NCBI GenBank assembly: GCA_963707465.1
Contig: CAVPQK010000013.1
Location: 248,001-312,000 of the forward strand
Origin: Bog-159 sp963707465
Lineage (GTDB): Bacteria; Acidobacteriota; Terriglobia; Bryobacterales; Bryobacteraceae
Reading direction: 5' to 3'
Length of the DNA stretch: 64,000 bases
The position numbers and the translations under genes were made by a program. How positions within the stretch are numbered: position 1 is the stretch's first letter; each line of letters starts with the position of its first letter. Under the pieces are notes generated by a model. That model did not search any database. It had not been told where the DNA came from and worked only from the letters and a program-made list of their open reading frames with translations. Below, in pieces: positions 34,986 through 43,999 of this stretch.

Positions 34986-37634
34986 ATGCGATTGGATTTC
35001 TGGCGGCAGGGGCGGCGCGACGCCGACCTGGATGACGAAATTGCCCACGACTTGGCGCTGGACGCCGAGGAGCGCGCCAAGGATGGGCTGCCGCGCGAGG
35101 AGGCGGCCCGCGCCAGCCGCCGCGACTTCGGCAACGTGCTCTCCGCCAGGGAGGCGGCCCGCGGCGTGTGGTTGAGCGCGTGGCTCGAAAATGGTGCGCA
35201 GGACGTACGTTACGCCCTGCGTATGATGCGCCGGAGTCCGGGCTTCACGCTGGTGGCCGTGATTTCGCTGGCGCTCGGCATCGGCGTGAATTCAACCATG
35301 TTCAGCTTTGCCGACGCGGTGCTTTTCCGCCCCCTGGGGGTTGCGCATTCCGGCGATGTGGTCACGCTCAAAAGCAAAACGCGCAGCGATGTGCCGGGAG
35401 CTCTTTCCTATCGCGATTATGTGGACATCCGGGACAGCAGCCATAGCTTCGCCGGGCTGGTGGCATACCAGATCCGGACCTTTGGTTTCGCGGCTTCCCC
35501 GCGGGATGTGGCGCAGATGCGCATGGGCATGCTGGTCTCCGGCAATTTCTTTCAGGCGATGGGCGTGGAGCCGGCGCTGGGCCGCGGATTCCAAGCCGGC
35601 GAAGACCATGTTCCCGGGCGCGACGCGGTGGTGGTGCTGGGACATGAGTTCTGGCAAAAGCAGTTGGGCGCGGATGCCTCCATCGTGGGCCGGAAAGTAC
35701 GGCTCGATGGGCTGGATTTTACGGTCATCGGAGTCGCTCCGGAGCGCTTCACCGGCATGGATCAATACATCCGGCCGGCCATGTTCCTGCCGCTGGCCAT
35801 GGCGCCGCGGCTGTCGGCTAATCCGGAATCGAACCTGCTCGAACGGCGCGATAACCGCAGCCTGGACGTGAAGGCGCGGCTGGCGCCCGGCGTCAGCCGG
35901 CTGCAAGCCGAGGCGGAACTGTCGACCATCGCCAAACGGCTGGCGCAAACTTATCCGGACACCAATCGCGATCGCGGGCTGATGATCCAGACCGAAATTC
36001 AAGCGCGTGTCCAGGACGATCCGCAAGATGCCTCGCTGGCCGTGATGCTGATGGGGCTGGCGGGGCTGGTCCTGTTGGTGGCTTGCGCCAACCTGGCGAA
36101 CCTGCTGCTGAGCCGCTCGCGCGCGCGCACCCGCGAAATCGCCATCCGGCTGGCAGTGGGCGCCGGACGCATGCGTCTGATCCGCCAGTTGCTGGCCGAG
36201 AGCCTGGCCATCGCGCTGGCGGGCGGGGTGGTGAGCTTGCTATTGGCTTACGCCGGCGCGGCGTTCCTCAGCCGCATTCCGATACCCTCCGATCTGCCCA
36301 TCGTAATCGAGGTGAAAGTGGATCACAGGGTGCTGCTTTTCAGCCTGGCCGTGTCGATACTGAGCGCGGTTTTGTTCGGACTGGCGCCGGCTTTGCAGGC
36401 CAGCCGCACGCACCTGGTGCGCGTCCTGAAGGCCGCCGACGCCGACAGCGCGCAAAAGCAGCGGCTGTGGGGCCGCAACGCCCTGGTCGTAGCGCAAGTG
36501 GCGCTGTCGCTGGTGCTGGTGGTAGTGGCGGCCATGTTGTATCACGGCTTCCATGCGTCCATCGTCCGCGGACCCGGTTTCCGCACCGATCACCTGATGA
36601 TGATGAGCTTCGATCCCAGCCTGGTCCTGACGGGCAAGCCGCAGGCGCAGCAGTTTTACAAGCGCCTGGTGGACGGCGTGAGCGTCACGCCAGGGGTGAC
36701 GTCGGCTACCCTGGTCAGCGCCGTGCCGTTCTCGCCGAACCAATCGCAGGAGAACATCCGGCCGGAAGGCTACCAGCTTCCGAACAACAAAGAGAGTGTG
36801 AGCGTCTTCGCCAGCTGGACGGATTCCCGGTTCTTCGAGACCATGGGGATAGCGATCCTGCGCGGCCGCGGCTTCCTGCCCGGCGACATCCATGCAGGCC
36901 AGCCGGTGGCCGTGGTCAACGAGGTTCTGGCGCGGCACTACTGGCCGAACCAGGATCCCATCGGCAAGCGCTTCTGGCTGGGCGATCGCCAGGGCAAATG
37001 GGTGCAGATCGTAGGCGTCGCGCAAAACGGAAAGTACTTGTGGGTGGGCGAGGCGCCCACCGAATACTTATACCTGGCGCTCAACGAGTACCCCGCCGGG
37101 CGCATGACCCTGGTGTCGCAGTCTTTGGGCGAGGCCGGCAGTCTGGCGGAACCCATCCGCGTGCTGGTGCACGGGCTGGATGCCGATCAGCCGGTATTCG
37201 ACGTGCGCACGGTGGAAGACATGTATCACGCACGCGCGTCCATCGTTTATATGCTGGATGAACTCGTGGCCGCCATGGGCCTGATCGGGCTGCTGCTGGC
37301 CATGATCGGACTGTATGGACTAATCGCGTACTCGGTGGCGCGGCGCACGCGCGAGATCGGCATTCGCATGGCGGTCGGCGCGGATCGCGGATCGGTGGTG
37401 CGCATGGTGCTGCGGCAGGGGCTGCTGCTGGTGCTCGCCGGATTGGGCATCGGGCTGGTGGCCAGTCTGGGCGCGGAGAAACTGGTGATGGCCGTCTTTG
37501 GCGTGACCAAGCGCGACCCGCTGGCATATCTGCTGGTGGCGCCGGCGCTGCTCCTGGTGACTATGCTGGCGGTATATGTCCCGGCCCGCCGCGCGTCGCG
37601 CGTGGAGCCCATACGCGCCTTACGCTATGAATGA
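34986..37634 (+). CDS. ADOP-type FtsX/MacB permease
   Basis: 882 aa. An N-terminal cytosolic segment (about 1-80, LDDEIAHDLALDAEERAKDG) precedes two MacB-like modules. The first begins DVRYALRMMRRSPGFTLVAVISLALGIGVNSTMF, with a periplasmic domain and an FtsX helix set near 350-460. The second periplasmic domain spans about 530-740 and ends with FtsX helices (TREIGIRMAVGADRGSVVRMV, PARRASRVEPIRALRYE). This doubled architecture without an ATPase defines the acidobacterial duplicated orphan permeases. AGGAGGGA at 34973-34980 is the ribosome binding site. It lies in one operon with padR and no ATP-binding partner is present. Confidence 0.93.
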   Translation: MRLDFWRQGRRDADLDDEIAHDLALDAEERAKDGLPREEAARASRRDFGNVLSAREAARGVWLSAWLENGAQDVRYALRMMRRSPGFTLVAVISLALGIGVNSTMFSFADAVLFRPLGVAHSGDVVTLKSKTRSDVPGALSYRDYVDIRDSSHSFAGLVAYQIRTFGFAASPRDVAQMRMGMLVSGNFFQAMGVEPALGRGFQAGEDHVPGRDAVVVLGHEFWQKQLGADASIVGRKVRLDGLDFTVIGVAPERFTGMDQYIRPAMFLPLAMAPRLSANPESNLLERRDNRSLDVKARLAPGVSRLQAEAELSTIAKRLAQTYPDTNRDRGLMIQTEIQARVQDDPQDASLAVMLMGLAGLVLLVACANLANLLLSRSRARTREIAIRLAVGAGRMRLIRQLLAESLAIALAGGVVSLLLAYAGAAFLSRIPIPSDLPIVIEVKVDHRVLLFSLAVSILSAVLFGLAPALQASRTHLVRVLKAADADSAQKQRLWGRNALVVAQVALSLVLVVVAAMLYHGFHASIVRGPGFRTDHLMMMSFDPSLVLTGKPQAQQFYKRLVDGVSVTPGVTSATLVSAVPFSPNQSQENIRPEGYQLPNNKESVSVFASWTDSRFFETMGIAILRGRGFLPGDIHAGQPVAVVNEVLARHYWPNQDPIGKRFWLGDRQGKWVQIVGVAQNGKYLWVGEAPTEYLYLALNEYPAGRMTLVSQSLGEAGSLAEPIRVLVHGLDADQPVFDVRTVEDMYHARASIVYMLDELVAAMGLIGLLLAMIGLYGLIAYSVARRTREIGIRMAVGADRGSVVRMVLRQGLLLVLAGLGIGLVASLGAEKLVMAVFGVTKRDPLAYLLVAPALLLVTMLAVYVPARRASRVEPIRALRYE

Positions 37635-37909
37635 CCGGCGGTTAGCTCGCGTTGCCGATTGCGCAAATACGCTCCCAACATTCGGTCGGTGAGCCGGATA
37701 TGATCGTTCAGCCAGCCATGCAGGAAAGTCAATAATTCGCCAACCGCGTCGCGATCGCCGCCGCGTATGCGAGCTTCCAAGGCAGTCATGTGGAAGCGGA
37801 CCGTGTGATGCTGCCGCTTATGCCACGCATAGTGCAAATATCCGGCGGCGCGCATCTGCCGTTCCTCGTGCCAGAAATGTTCCGCGCTGTCCACCGCCAG
37901 TTCGTTCAC
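37625..37909 (-). pseudogene. N-terminally truncated bacteriohemerythrin
   Basis: 94 codons from a GTG at 37909. The sequence AVDSAEHFWHEERQMRAAGYLHYAWHKRQHHTVRFH then FLHGWLNDHIRLTDRMLGAYL matches the second to fourth helices of bacteriohemerythrins, with their His/Glu/Asp iron ligands. The first helix with its His ligand (about 35-40 residues) is missing, and an in-frame TGA stops the frame 8 codons upstream of the GTG. I therefore take it as a decayed remnant. A short diiron-site relative cannot be excluded. It converges on and overlaps the permease gene by 10 bp. Confidence 0.5.
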
Positions 37910-38049
37910 CAGGGAACGGACCTGGGATGCTGCTCAGCGGATGGAGAGTTACTTCGCGCAAAAAACGGTTACAGAGACGGTTACACCAGCCGATCACGAG
38001 GCAGCCAAATGCAAAGCGCAAGATGCTCGCAAGTTATTGAATTGATTCG

Positions 38050-38136
38050 TGGTGCGAACGGGGAGGGTCGAACTCCCATTCCCTTGCGGGAGCCAGATCC
38101 TAAGTCTGGTGCGTCTGCCAATTCCGCCACGTTCGC
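38050..38136 (-). tRNA. tRNA-Leu (anticodon UAG)
   Basis: The reverse strand reads GCGAACG at the 5' end and CGTTCGC near the 3' end, a perfect 7-bp acceptor stem, followed by an encoded ACCA. The anticodon stem CCAGA/TCTGG encloses CTTAGGA, giving anticodon TAG. A long variable arm (CTCCCGCAAGGGAA) marks a class II leucine tRNA, and GTTCGAC is the T loop. It reads CUN codons. Confidence 0.96.
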
Positions 38137-38202
38137 TTCGGGTCCGCTTCTACCCGATCATATCATTCGGGCCGCCAACCGGGACACCCACTCCATACCG
38201 CG

Positions 38203-39814
38203 CTACAGCCCGTGCGCGCTGCCGCAGACCGATACGTCCAGCCCCAACTCGCGGAACATGGCCGCTTTGGTGGCCAGGGCCAGATTGGCAGCTTCCGCAT
38301 CCGGCGCGTAGGCCACCTGCACATGGTTCGATTTGTGCCGCGCCATCATCTGGTCGCGTCTGATGCCGTACGTTACGGCGTGCATGATGGGCCACTGCGG
38401 CGTGGTGATCCGCCAGCGCCGCTCGGTCTCTTCGCGCGGCAGTTCCACCACCTTGGCACGGCCGATATCCGCCTTTAGCACGCCGCGGTCCACGAACACG
38501 CGGCTCCATACGATCTCGCCCGGCTTGCTGATGCCCTTGAGGCTGCCGCCGCCCAGCCGAAAGTACATGGGCGGCTGGCGCTCGCTTACCGCGCCCGCGT
38601 AACCGCCGATGAAATGCGCGGCCGGCACGGCGCCTGAGATCTCGAAGACCCACACGAATTCGTCCACGCCATTCACCGGGTAGGACTCGCCATAGCGCAC
38701 GTCGTGCAGCGTCGTTTCGGGCGGGTATCCCAGCGCTTTCCAGATGCGGTTGCGTGACCAGCGCGTCCAGGCCCGCGCACTCGTCCACTTCGTTGAAATG
38801 CGGCAGCGCGTCATTTTCAAAGAGCACTCGCCCGTTGCCGCGCGCGCGCACCGGCGGCCGTTCCACGTTATTCAGCAAGCCTTCCGCCAGGTCGGAGGCC
38901 GGCGCCAGATCCTTCAACCCCTGCTGATACTGTATGCCGATAGCGTCGCAGCCGAAATCGTCGGCGATACGCAACGCCGCGATGTACATCTTGCATTGTT
39001 CCAGGATCTGCGCGTCAGTCAGTTCGGTCTCCGGATCGCTGCCGGTCGCGAACTGCATGCCTCTGGCATCCAGCCACGCGCGCACCGCGCGCGCTTCGTC
39101 GCCGCTGGTCGCGAGCATTTCCGCGTAGAGCGCCGACTGGCTGAGCCGCTCCTTGAACACGCCCGTGGGATGCAGAAGTTCATCCGGGATGATGGCGTTG
39201 TACATGCCCATGCAGCCTTCGTCGAAGACGCCCATAATGGCTTTGTTTCGGCGCAATTCGACGGCCAGGCGGACGCCGGTCTCTTCCGCGCGCGGCGGCA
39301 GCTTGCAGGCCGAAAGCGGGCGCACGTGGCTGGCGTCGTGTATCACCGGCTCGCCCGCCAGCCAGCGGCGCAAGCCGGAGAGGAAGAACTCGTCGGTGAA
39401 ATCCGCGCTCCACAGCGTGCTGTACGCCACGCCCGCCTTGGTCAGCGAGGCATTCAAATTCAGCATCCCCACCAGGCCGGGCCATTCCCCGCTCCAGTTG
39501 GCCACCGTCAGGATCGGGCCGCGATGGCTGTAGAGGCCGTGCAGGATGTGATGGCTGTACTGCCAAACAGCCTCCACCACCACCAGGGGCGCGCCGGGCG
39601 GGATGCCGCGGAACACTTCCATTCCGCGCTTCTGGCTATCGATGAAGCCGTGACCTTTAACGGCGTCGCAGGCGTGACCGCGTTCGACCGCGCGGCCCAG
39701 GCGGCGAATGGCGCCCATAACGGCTTCTTCGGCGCGCGCCTGGGCCGGCCAGCATTTGCGGTTGGCCGCCAGGCGCAGATCGCCGTTCGCAATTAATATG
39801 ACAGGATCTGGCAT
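38203..39814 (-). pseudogene. L-fucose/L-arabinose isomerase-like protein, interrupted by a +1 frameshift
   Basis: Two overlapping frames encode one protein of about 536 aa. The N-terminal part starts at ATG 39814 (or 39850), MPDPVILIANGDLRLAANRK, and runs through EVDECAGLDALVT. The C-terminal part then continues in another frame as NRIWKALGYPPETTLHDVRYGE to the stop at 38203. Dropping one base near 38752 restores LVTNRIWKALGYP, so the break is a single inserted base. Family signs include DEGCMGMYNAIIPDELL and the late THxxY-like metal region. Such isomerases interconvert aldoses and ketoses. It may be a real lesion or a sequencing error; no slippery heptamer is seen. It lies between two tRNA genes. 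Confidence 0.8.
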
Positions 39815-39891
39815 GACCACATTTTGGCATCGTGCGCGCCCGTAGTCCACGGGGTGGCATGTTAAGCTGGTTGAAAGATTGGTGCGTGCGA

Positions 39892-39967
39892 GGGCCGGTA
39901 GCTCAGTTGGTAGAGCATTTGACTTTTAATCAAATGGTCGCGGGTTCGAGTCCCGCCCGGCTCACCA
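39892..39967 (+). tRNA. tRNA-Lys (anticodon UUU)
   Basis: 76 nt including encoded CCA. The acceptor GGGCCGG pairs with CCGGCTC with one G-U pair. D arm TAGCTCAGTTGGTAGAGCA, anticodon loop CTTTTAA flanked by TTTGA/TCAAA giving TTT, and T loop GTTCGAG inside CGCGG.../CCCGC-type stem. A standard class I lysine tRNA. Confidence 0.97.
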
Positions 39968-40015
39968 CAATTAGCCATTTCATATAAACCAGTTTAACGT
40001 CGCGGTTAGCCGCCG

Positions 40016-40756
40016 CTACTTGCTGAGCACGGCGGCCAGATACCGGAGCTCGGACTCCACTTCGGCGGGATCGGCGACAGTATCCGCGATTTCCTGGCGA
40101 AACAGGTCCCGGTACCGTTTGCGAAGCCTGTGAATGGCCACCTTGAGCGCTCCCTCCGAGGTATTCATTTCGCGTGCCAGAGCGGCGTACGGGGCGTCGG
40201 ACTGTCCCAGAAGGAACATCTTCAACCGCTCGAAATGCTCCGCGCGGCCGTGATGCACGAACTCGTTCCGTAATCTCTCGACCACCCGGTCGAGCATCGA
40301 AAGCGCCCAGCGCCGTTCGAAGATCCCCTCCGGCGTCTCATCGTGCGCCGGCTCGCGTTGGTACCGCTCTTCGCCTGACAAGAATTCCAGCGGCACAAGC
40401 ACCCCGCCGCCGCGCTTCTGCGCGCGCTCCCGGTCTCCTTCGTCGGCCACAAAGAACTTCAAGGAGGTCAGAAGAAAGGACCGGAAGCGTCCTTTCTTTG
40501 GGTCTGCCCGGTCGAGATATCGCCCTTCCAGTATGCGCAGGAAGAATTCCTGCGTGAGATCCTGCGCCTGATCCGCGGGGTAGCCGCGCCGGCGCAGATA
40601 GGCATACAACGGATACCAGTAGTTCTCGCACAGAGAAACCAGAGCGGACCGAGCCTCCTTCCGATGCGGATCGCCGGCCGCGAACACCAGGGTCCACCGC
40701 GTCGTCGGAAACTGGGATGGTCCGGGCAGGGTGTGCATAGTTTGGCCGTTCGTCAT
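40016..40756 (-). CDS. ECF-type RNA polymerase sigma factor (kinase-associated)
   Basis: 246 aa. Region 2: ALVSLCENYWYPLYAYLRRRGYPADQAQDLTQEFFLRILEGRYLDRAD, then GRFRSFLLTSLKFFVADE. Region 4: YAALAREMNTSEGALKVAIHRLRKRYRDLFR. This is the group of ECF-like sigmas found beside Ser/Thr kinases in Acidobacteriota and Planctomycetes. GAGGACA about 6 bp before ATG 40756 serves as ribosome binding site. It lies 65 bp downstream of the kinase gene on the same strand, so kinase then sigma is the operon order. The link probably works by phosphorylation, as known for some kinase-coupled ECF groups. No anti-sigma gene is seen. Confidence 0.92.
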   Translation of the reverse strand: MTNGQTMHTLPGPSQFPTTRWTLVFAAGDPHRKEARSALVSLCENYWYPLYAYLRRRGYPADQAQDLTQEFFLRILEGRYLDRADPKKGRFRSFLLTSLKFFVADEGDRERAQKRGGGVLVPLEFLSGEERYQREPAHDETPEGIFERRWALSMLDRVVERLRNEFVHHGRAEHFERLKMFLLGQSDAPYAALAREMNTSEGALKVAIHRLRKRYRDLFRQEIADTVADPAEVESELRYLAAVLSK

Positions 40757-40821
40757 GGTCTTGTCCTCACAGGCATTCCGCTAAACAGGATAAGGAAATC
40801 GAGCGCAAAGTTACACCGCCG

Positions 40822-43800
40822 TTATGGTCGTCTGCCGGACTCCTTGGCTTGTTGGACGACCGGAATATCGGGATCGGCATGCTGCCAGAGAGCGAGAAGA
40901 TCCTTGTAAACGGCGGCCGATTTCATGCGATCTCCGGAAGCGTCCAACGCCCTGGCCAATTGGAGACGCGCCATTGGTCCCATCGGATCGTTCAGCACGA
41001 TTCCCGGATGATCGAGAATTTTTTGAAACTCAGCCGCTGCCTCGCGATGGCGGCCCATTCGGGAATAAGCGAGGCCACGCACGTAGACTGGATACAGGGC
41101 TCCGAAGAAGGCGCCGGTGAAGAATGCTGTACCTGGAACAGCGAGGTCGTACGGAGCAGCGGCTTGCGTCATTTCGAGCGCCTTCGCCGGGTCACCCTGG
41201 TTCAGGGCTTCGAGTGCACGTAGCGCAGGCAGGTAACTGAACTGGACAGATGTATCCTGCGGGTAGCGTTTTTCGAGGTCCGCCTCGATCTTGTGAGCCC
41301 GCGAATCGTGCAGAAGCGCCAGGGCAAAGGCAGGTCCATAATCGGCGTCCCTGCCTCGGTAAAGCGCTAGCGCCGCTGCCGCGCTTCTTTGCGCCTCCGC
41401 GCGAATCCCGAATAGCGCACTCCACGCGGCCCGAGCGCCTTCAAACTGGGCGCCCCGCTCCAGCAAACCACCCTGGCGGGCCAAGGTTATCGCGCGGTCC
41501 GATAGCCGCGCCGCTTCCTTCCGGCGCCCCTGGTACGCATAGGTTAGAGCTTCCTGTTGCTCGAACCATCCCTGGGCTTCCAACTTTGCGCGGCGTTGGG
41601 TCATTTCCCTCTCCATTGCCGCCTGGTCGCTCCTCAGAAAAGCGATAAAGTACCGGCATAGCGAGTACTCAACGACTTCAATCCTACGTTCCGATGCCTT
41701 ACGAAGCACTGTTTCGGCTTCTGACAGGCGGTTTTGGTAGAGGTAGGCAAAAGCCACATTTTCGTAGCCAATGGCGAAGTCCGGATCTTGTTTAATCGCC
41801 TTTAGACCTTCTTCCGCGGCTCTGTCGAAATGCCCCGACCCCGTTGAGGTGAAGCCCGATAAATATGAATGAGGCAATCGATCCTCGGGATACTTTTGTG
41901 CCCAGGATTCCAAAGTTTGCCGCGTCTCTTCGAGGTTTCTGTCTACCTGCCGGTGGTAACTGAACGTGATGAGATAGTTTTCCCGATCGCTAACCCGGCC
42001 CCGTAGTGCATAGGCCTTGGCTATATTCTGCACTCCAGTCTCGGGCTCGCCAAGGTCGGAGTACAGCCGGCCCAGTTGGGCATAAGCTATCGCAAATTGC
42101 GGGTCAATCTCAATGGCCCGCTTCAGGAGTGAGATGACTTCGGCTGATTGTGCCCTGCGTGGGAAAGCTCTCATTGCGGCGCTGTACGACTTCCATGCCT
42201 CGAGCGAAGGCGTGGTTACATCGGTCGGCTCAGTCGGCTCCTTGTTCGCGGGTGGAACCGATTTCCCTGCGCGGGTCCGGAACCGGCTTGCCATTTGGTC
42301 CAGCGCCTGGAACACCTCCTCTTTCTTGGCCGCGGACGCCTGCTCTTCGTCCAGAAGATCTCCGGTTCGGCAATTCCTGGCGCGCAAGCTCAACACGTAG
42401 TCGCTTCCGAGGCTTGTAATCGAGCCCTCCACGACTGCGGAACTTCCCGTCCTCTCGCAGATTTCGGACGCAACAGCCGGGGTAAGCTTCGCATCCGGAG
42501 CCCGGACCATCAGGCGCAGTGTCTCGCTCATGCGCGCATCCGACAGCACGCTGAGGTAGGGCGACTTCCCAAGTTCCCCAGCCATCATCTGGCGAAGCGT
42601 ACCGTCGAATGCCGGATCCCCTGTGGCATTCGCGAAATCGCCGAGAACAATCGCGCCCTTGTCTGTCGCCCTGGGTTTCGGCGGAGAGTCACGGCGCAGG
42701 AACGACCAGATCGTTACTCCGCTCAACAGGAGGAACGCGAGCCCGGCGGCCGTACCGAAAGCCGCCGGCCTGCGCCTGCGAAGAAACTTGCGCGCCCGGT
42801 ATAGCGCGCCCGGCGGAGACGCGCGCACCGGCCGATGCTCAGTGTATCGCTGTATATCGGCTGCGAAATCGGTCGCCGAAGAGTATCGCCGTGCCCGCAC
42901 TTTTTCCAGAGCCTTCATCGCGATCCTGTTCAGGTCGCCATGCACCAGGCGGCGCAGAGAGGCCGGGTCCGTCTGGCGGCGCGTAGCGACATCGGCCGAT
43001 GCCGTGCCCATCGTCGTCAGCTTTCGCGAAAGCGTCGGGGCCTCTTCTTCGCGGATGATGCGGAGCATCTCGGCTAAGCCCGCCTGCCGCATTCTGGCCG
43101 CGTCGAAAGGGACAGTGCCGATCAGCAGCTCGTACAGGAGCACTCCGAGAGAATACACATCGGAGCTCGCATCCACATCTCCGGTCGTCACCTCGGCTTG
43201 CTCAGGACTGGCGTACTCCGGTGTGCCCACCATCTGGCCGAATTGCGTGAGCAGAGTGTTCTCCACGGCCCACTGGTCGGTCGCCTTGGCGATGCCGAAA
43301 TCGATCACTTTAGGAACGGGCGTGCCCTCCTGTTCCGTCACCAGCACATTCGACGGCTTGAGATCGCGGTGGATCACGCCTTTCTGGTGCGCGTGCTGAA
43401 CCGCGCGGCACACCGCGAGAAAAAGTTCCAATCGTTGGCCGATTGCGAACCGATTGCGGTCGCAGTACTGCGTGATGGGTACGCCTTCGATGTACTCCAT
43501 TACGAAGTAAGGCCGGCCCTTGGGCGTGGCGCCAGCGTCGAAGATCCGCGCGATATTCGGGTGGTCCATCATCGCAAGCGCCTGGCGCTCGTTGGCGAAG
43601 CGGGCGAGTACCTGGCCGGTGTCCATGCCGAGTTTCACGACTTTGAGAGCCACCGAGCGGCGAATGGGTTCGCGCTGTTCGGCCAGGTACACGGTGCCCA
43701 TGCCGCCTTCGCCTAGAGTTCGCAGGATGTGATAACGCCCGAAATCGTCATCGCCGCCCGCCGCTCTCGCTGTGTCGATGGTCTGAGTTCCGGACTCGTC

Positions 43801-43905
43801 CGCGCCAAGCGAACTATCGAAAGCGCCCTGGATTAGACAGTTAGGGCACAGCCCCGCGGGATCTCCGGCTTCGAGCTCCGCACCGCACTGAGGACAAAGC
43901 GTCAT
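40822..43905 (-). CDS. Ser/Thr protein kinase with zinc ribbon, membrane helix and TPR sensor region
   Basis: 1027 aa. A zinc ribbon has Cys4/Cys7 and Cys20/Cys23. The kinase domain spans about 57-325: GEGGMGTVYLAE, Lys88 in VALKVVK, HRDLKPSN (Asp181), DFGIAKA (Asp202) and GTPEYASPEQ, all intact. One membrane helix lies near 382-400 (AAGLAFLLLSGVTIWSFL). The extracytoplasmic part first shows a VLGDFANATGDPAFDGTLRQMM domain, common after such kinases, then many TPR-like helices to about residue 1000. It likely senses an outside or envelope signal and phosphorylates cytosolic targets, the best candidate being the ECF sigma encoded just downstream. Confidence 0.94.
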   Translation of the reverse strand: MTLCPQCGAELEAGDPAGLCPNCLIQGAFDSSLGADESGTQTIDTARAAGGDDDFGRYHILRTLGEGGMGTVYLAEQREPIRRSVALKVVKLGMDTGQVLARFANERQALAMMDHPNIARIFDAGATPKGRPYFVMEYIEGVPITQYCDRNRFAIGQRLELFLAVCRAVQHAHQKGVIHRDLKPSNVLVTEQEGTPVPKVIDFGIAKATDQWAVENTLLTQFGQMVGTPEYASPEQAEVTTGDVDASSDVYSLGVLLYELLIGTVPFDAARMRQAGLAEMLRIIREEEAPTLSRKLTTMGTASADVATRRQTDPASLRRLVHGDLNRIAMKALEKVRARRYSSATDFAADIQRYTEHRPVRASPPGALYRARKFLRRRRPAAFGTAAGLAFLLLSGVTIWSFLRRDSPPKPRATDKGAIVLGDFANATGDPAFDGTLRQMMAGELGKSPYLSVLSDARMSETLRLMVRAPDAKLTPAVASEICERTGSSAVVEGSITSLGSDYVLSLRARNCRTGDLLDEEQASAAKKEEVFQALDQMASRFRTRAGKSVPPANKEPTEPTDVTTPSLEAWKSYSAAMRAFPRRAQSAEVISLLKRAIEIDPQFAIAYAQLGRLYSDLGEPETGVQNIAKAYALRGRVSDRENYLITFSYHRQVDRNLEETRQTLESWAQKYPEDRLPHSYLSGFTSTGSGHFDRAAEEGLKAIKQDPDFAIGYENVAFAYLYQNRLSEAETVLRKASERRIEVVEYSLCRYFIAFLRSDQAAMEREMTQRRAKLEAQGWFEQQEALTYAYQGRRKEAARLSDRAITLARQGGLLERGAQFEGARAAWSALFGIRAEAQRSAAAALALYRGRDADYGPAFALALLHDSRAHKIEADLEKRYPQDTSVQFSYLPALRALEALNQGDPAKALEMTQAAAPYDLAVPGTAFFTGAFFGALYPVYVRGLAYSRMGRHREAAAEFQKILDHPGIVLNDPMGPMARLQLARALDASGDRMKSAAVYKDLLALWQHADPDIPVVQQAKESGRRP

Positions 43906-43999
43906 AATCCGGCGCTGATTTCCAATAGTACATCAAGCCCGCGATAGTGTGTAACCTTGCGCGGGCGTTTTCCTTATCGCCTGATGGAGGGAACAAGAC

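Noticed and set aside
38744..39796. 350-codon plus-strand open frame
   Set aside because: Antisense to the isomerase-like gene; rich in Arg/His/Gln with no motif.
38150..39850. Reading the isomerase-like gene as one intact 566-aa protein
   Set aside because: After about residue 366 this frame becomes Arg/Gly-rich and unlike the family, while the true continuation is in the neighbouring frame.
43937..43966. Rho-independent terminator
   Set aside because: The 7-bp stem has a 16-nt loop and only four T residues after it, and it sits in a divergent promoter region, so I list it only as part of a finding.
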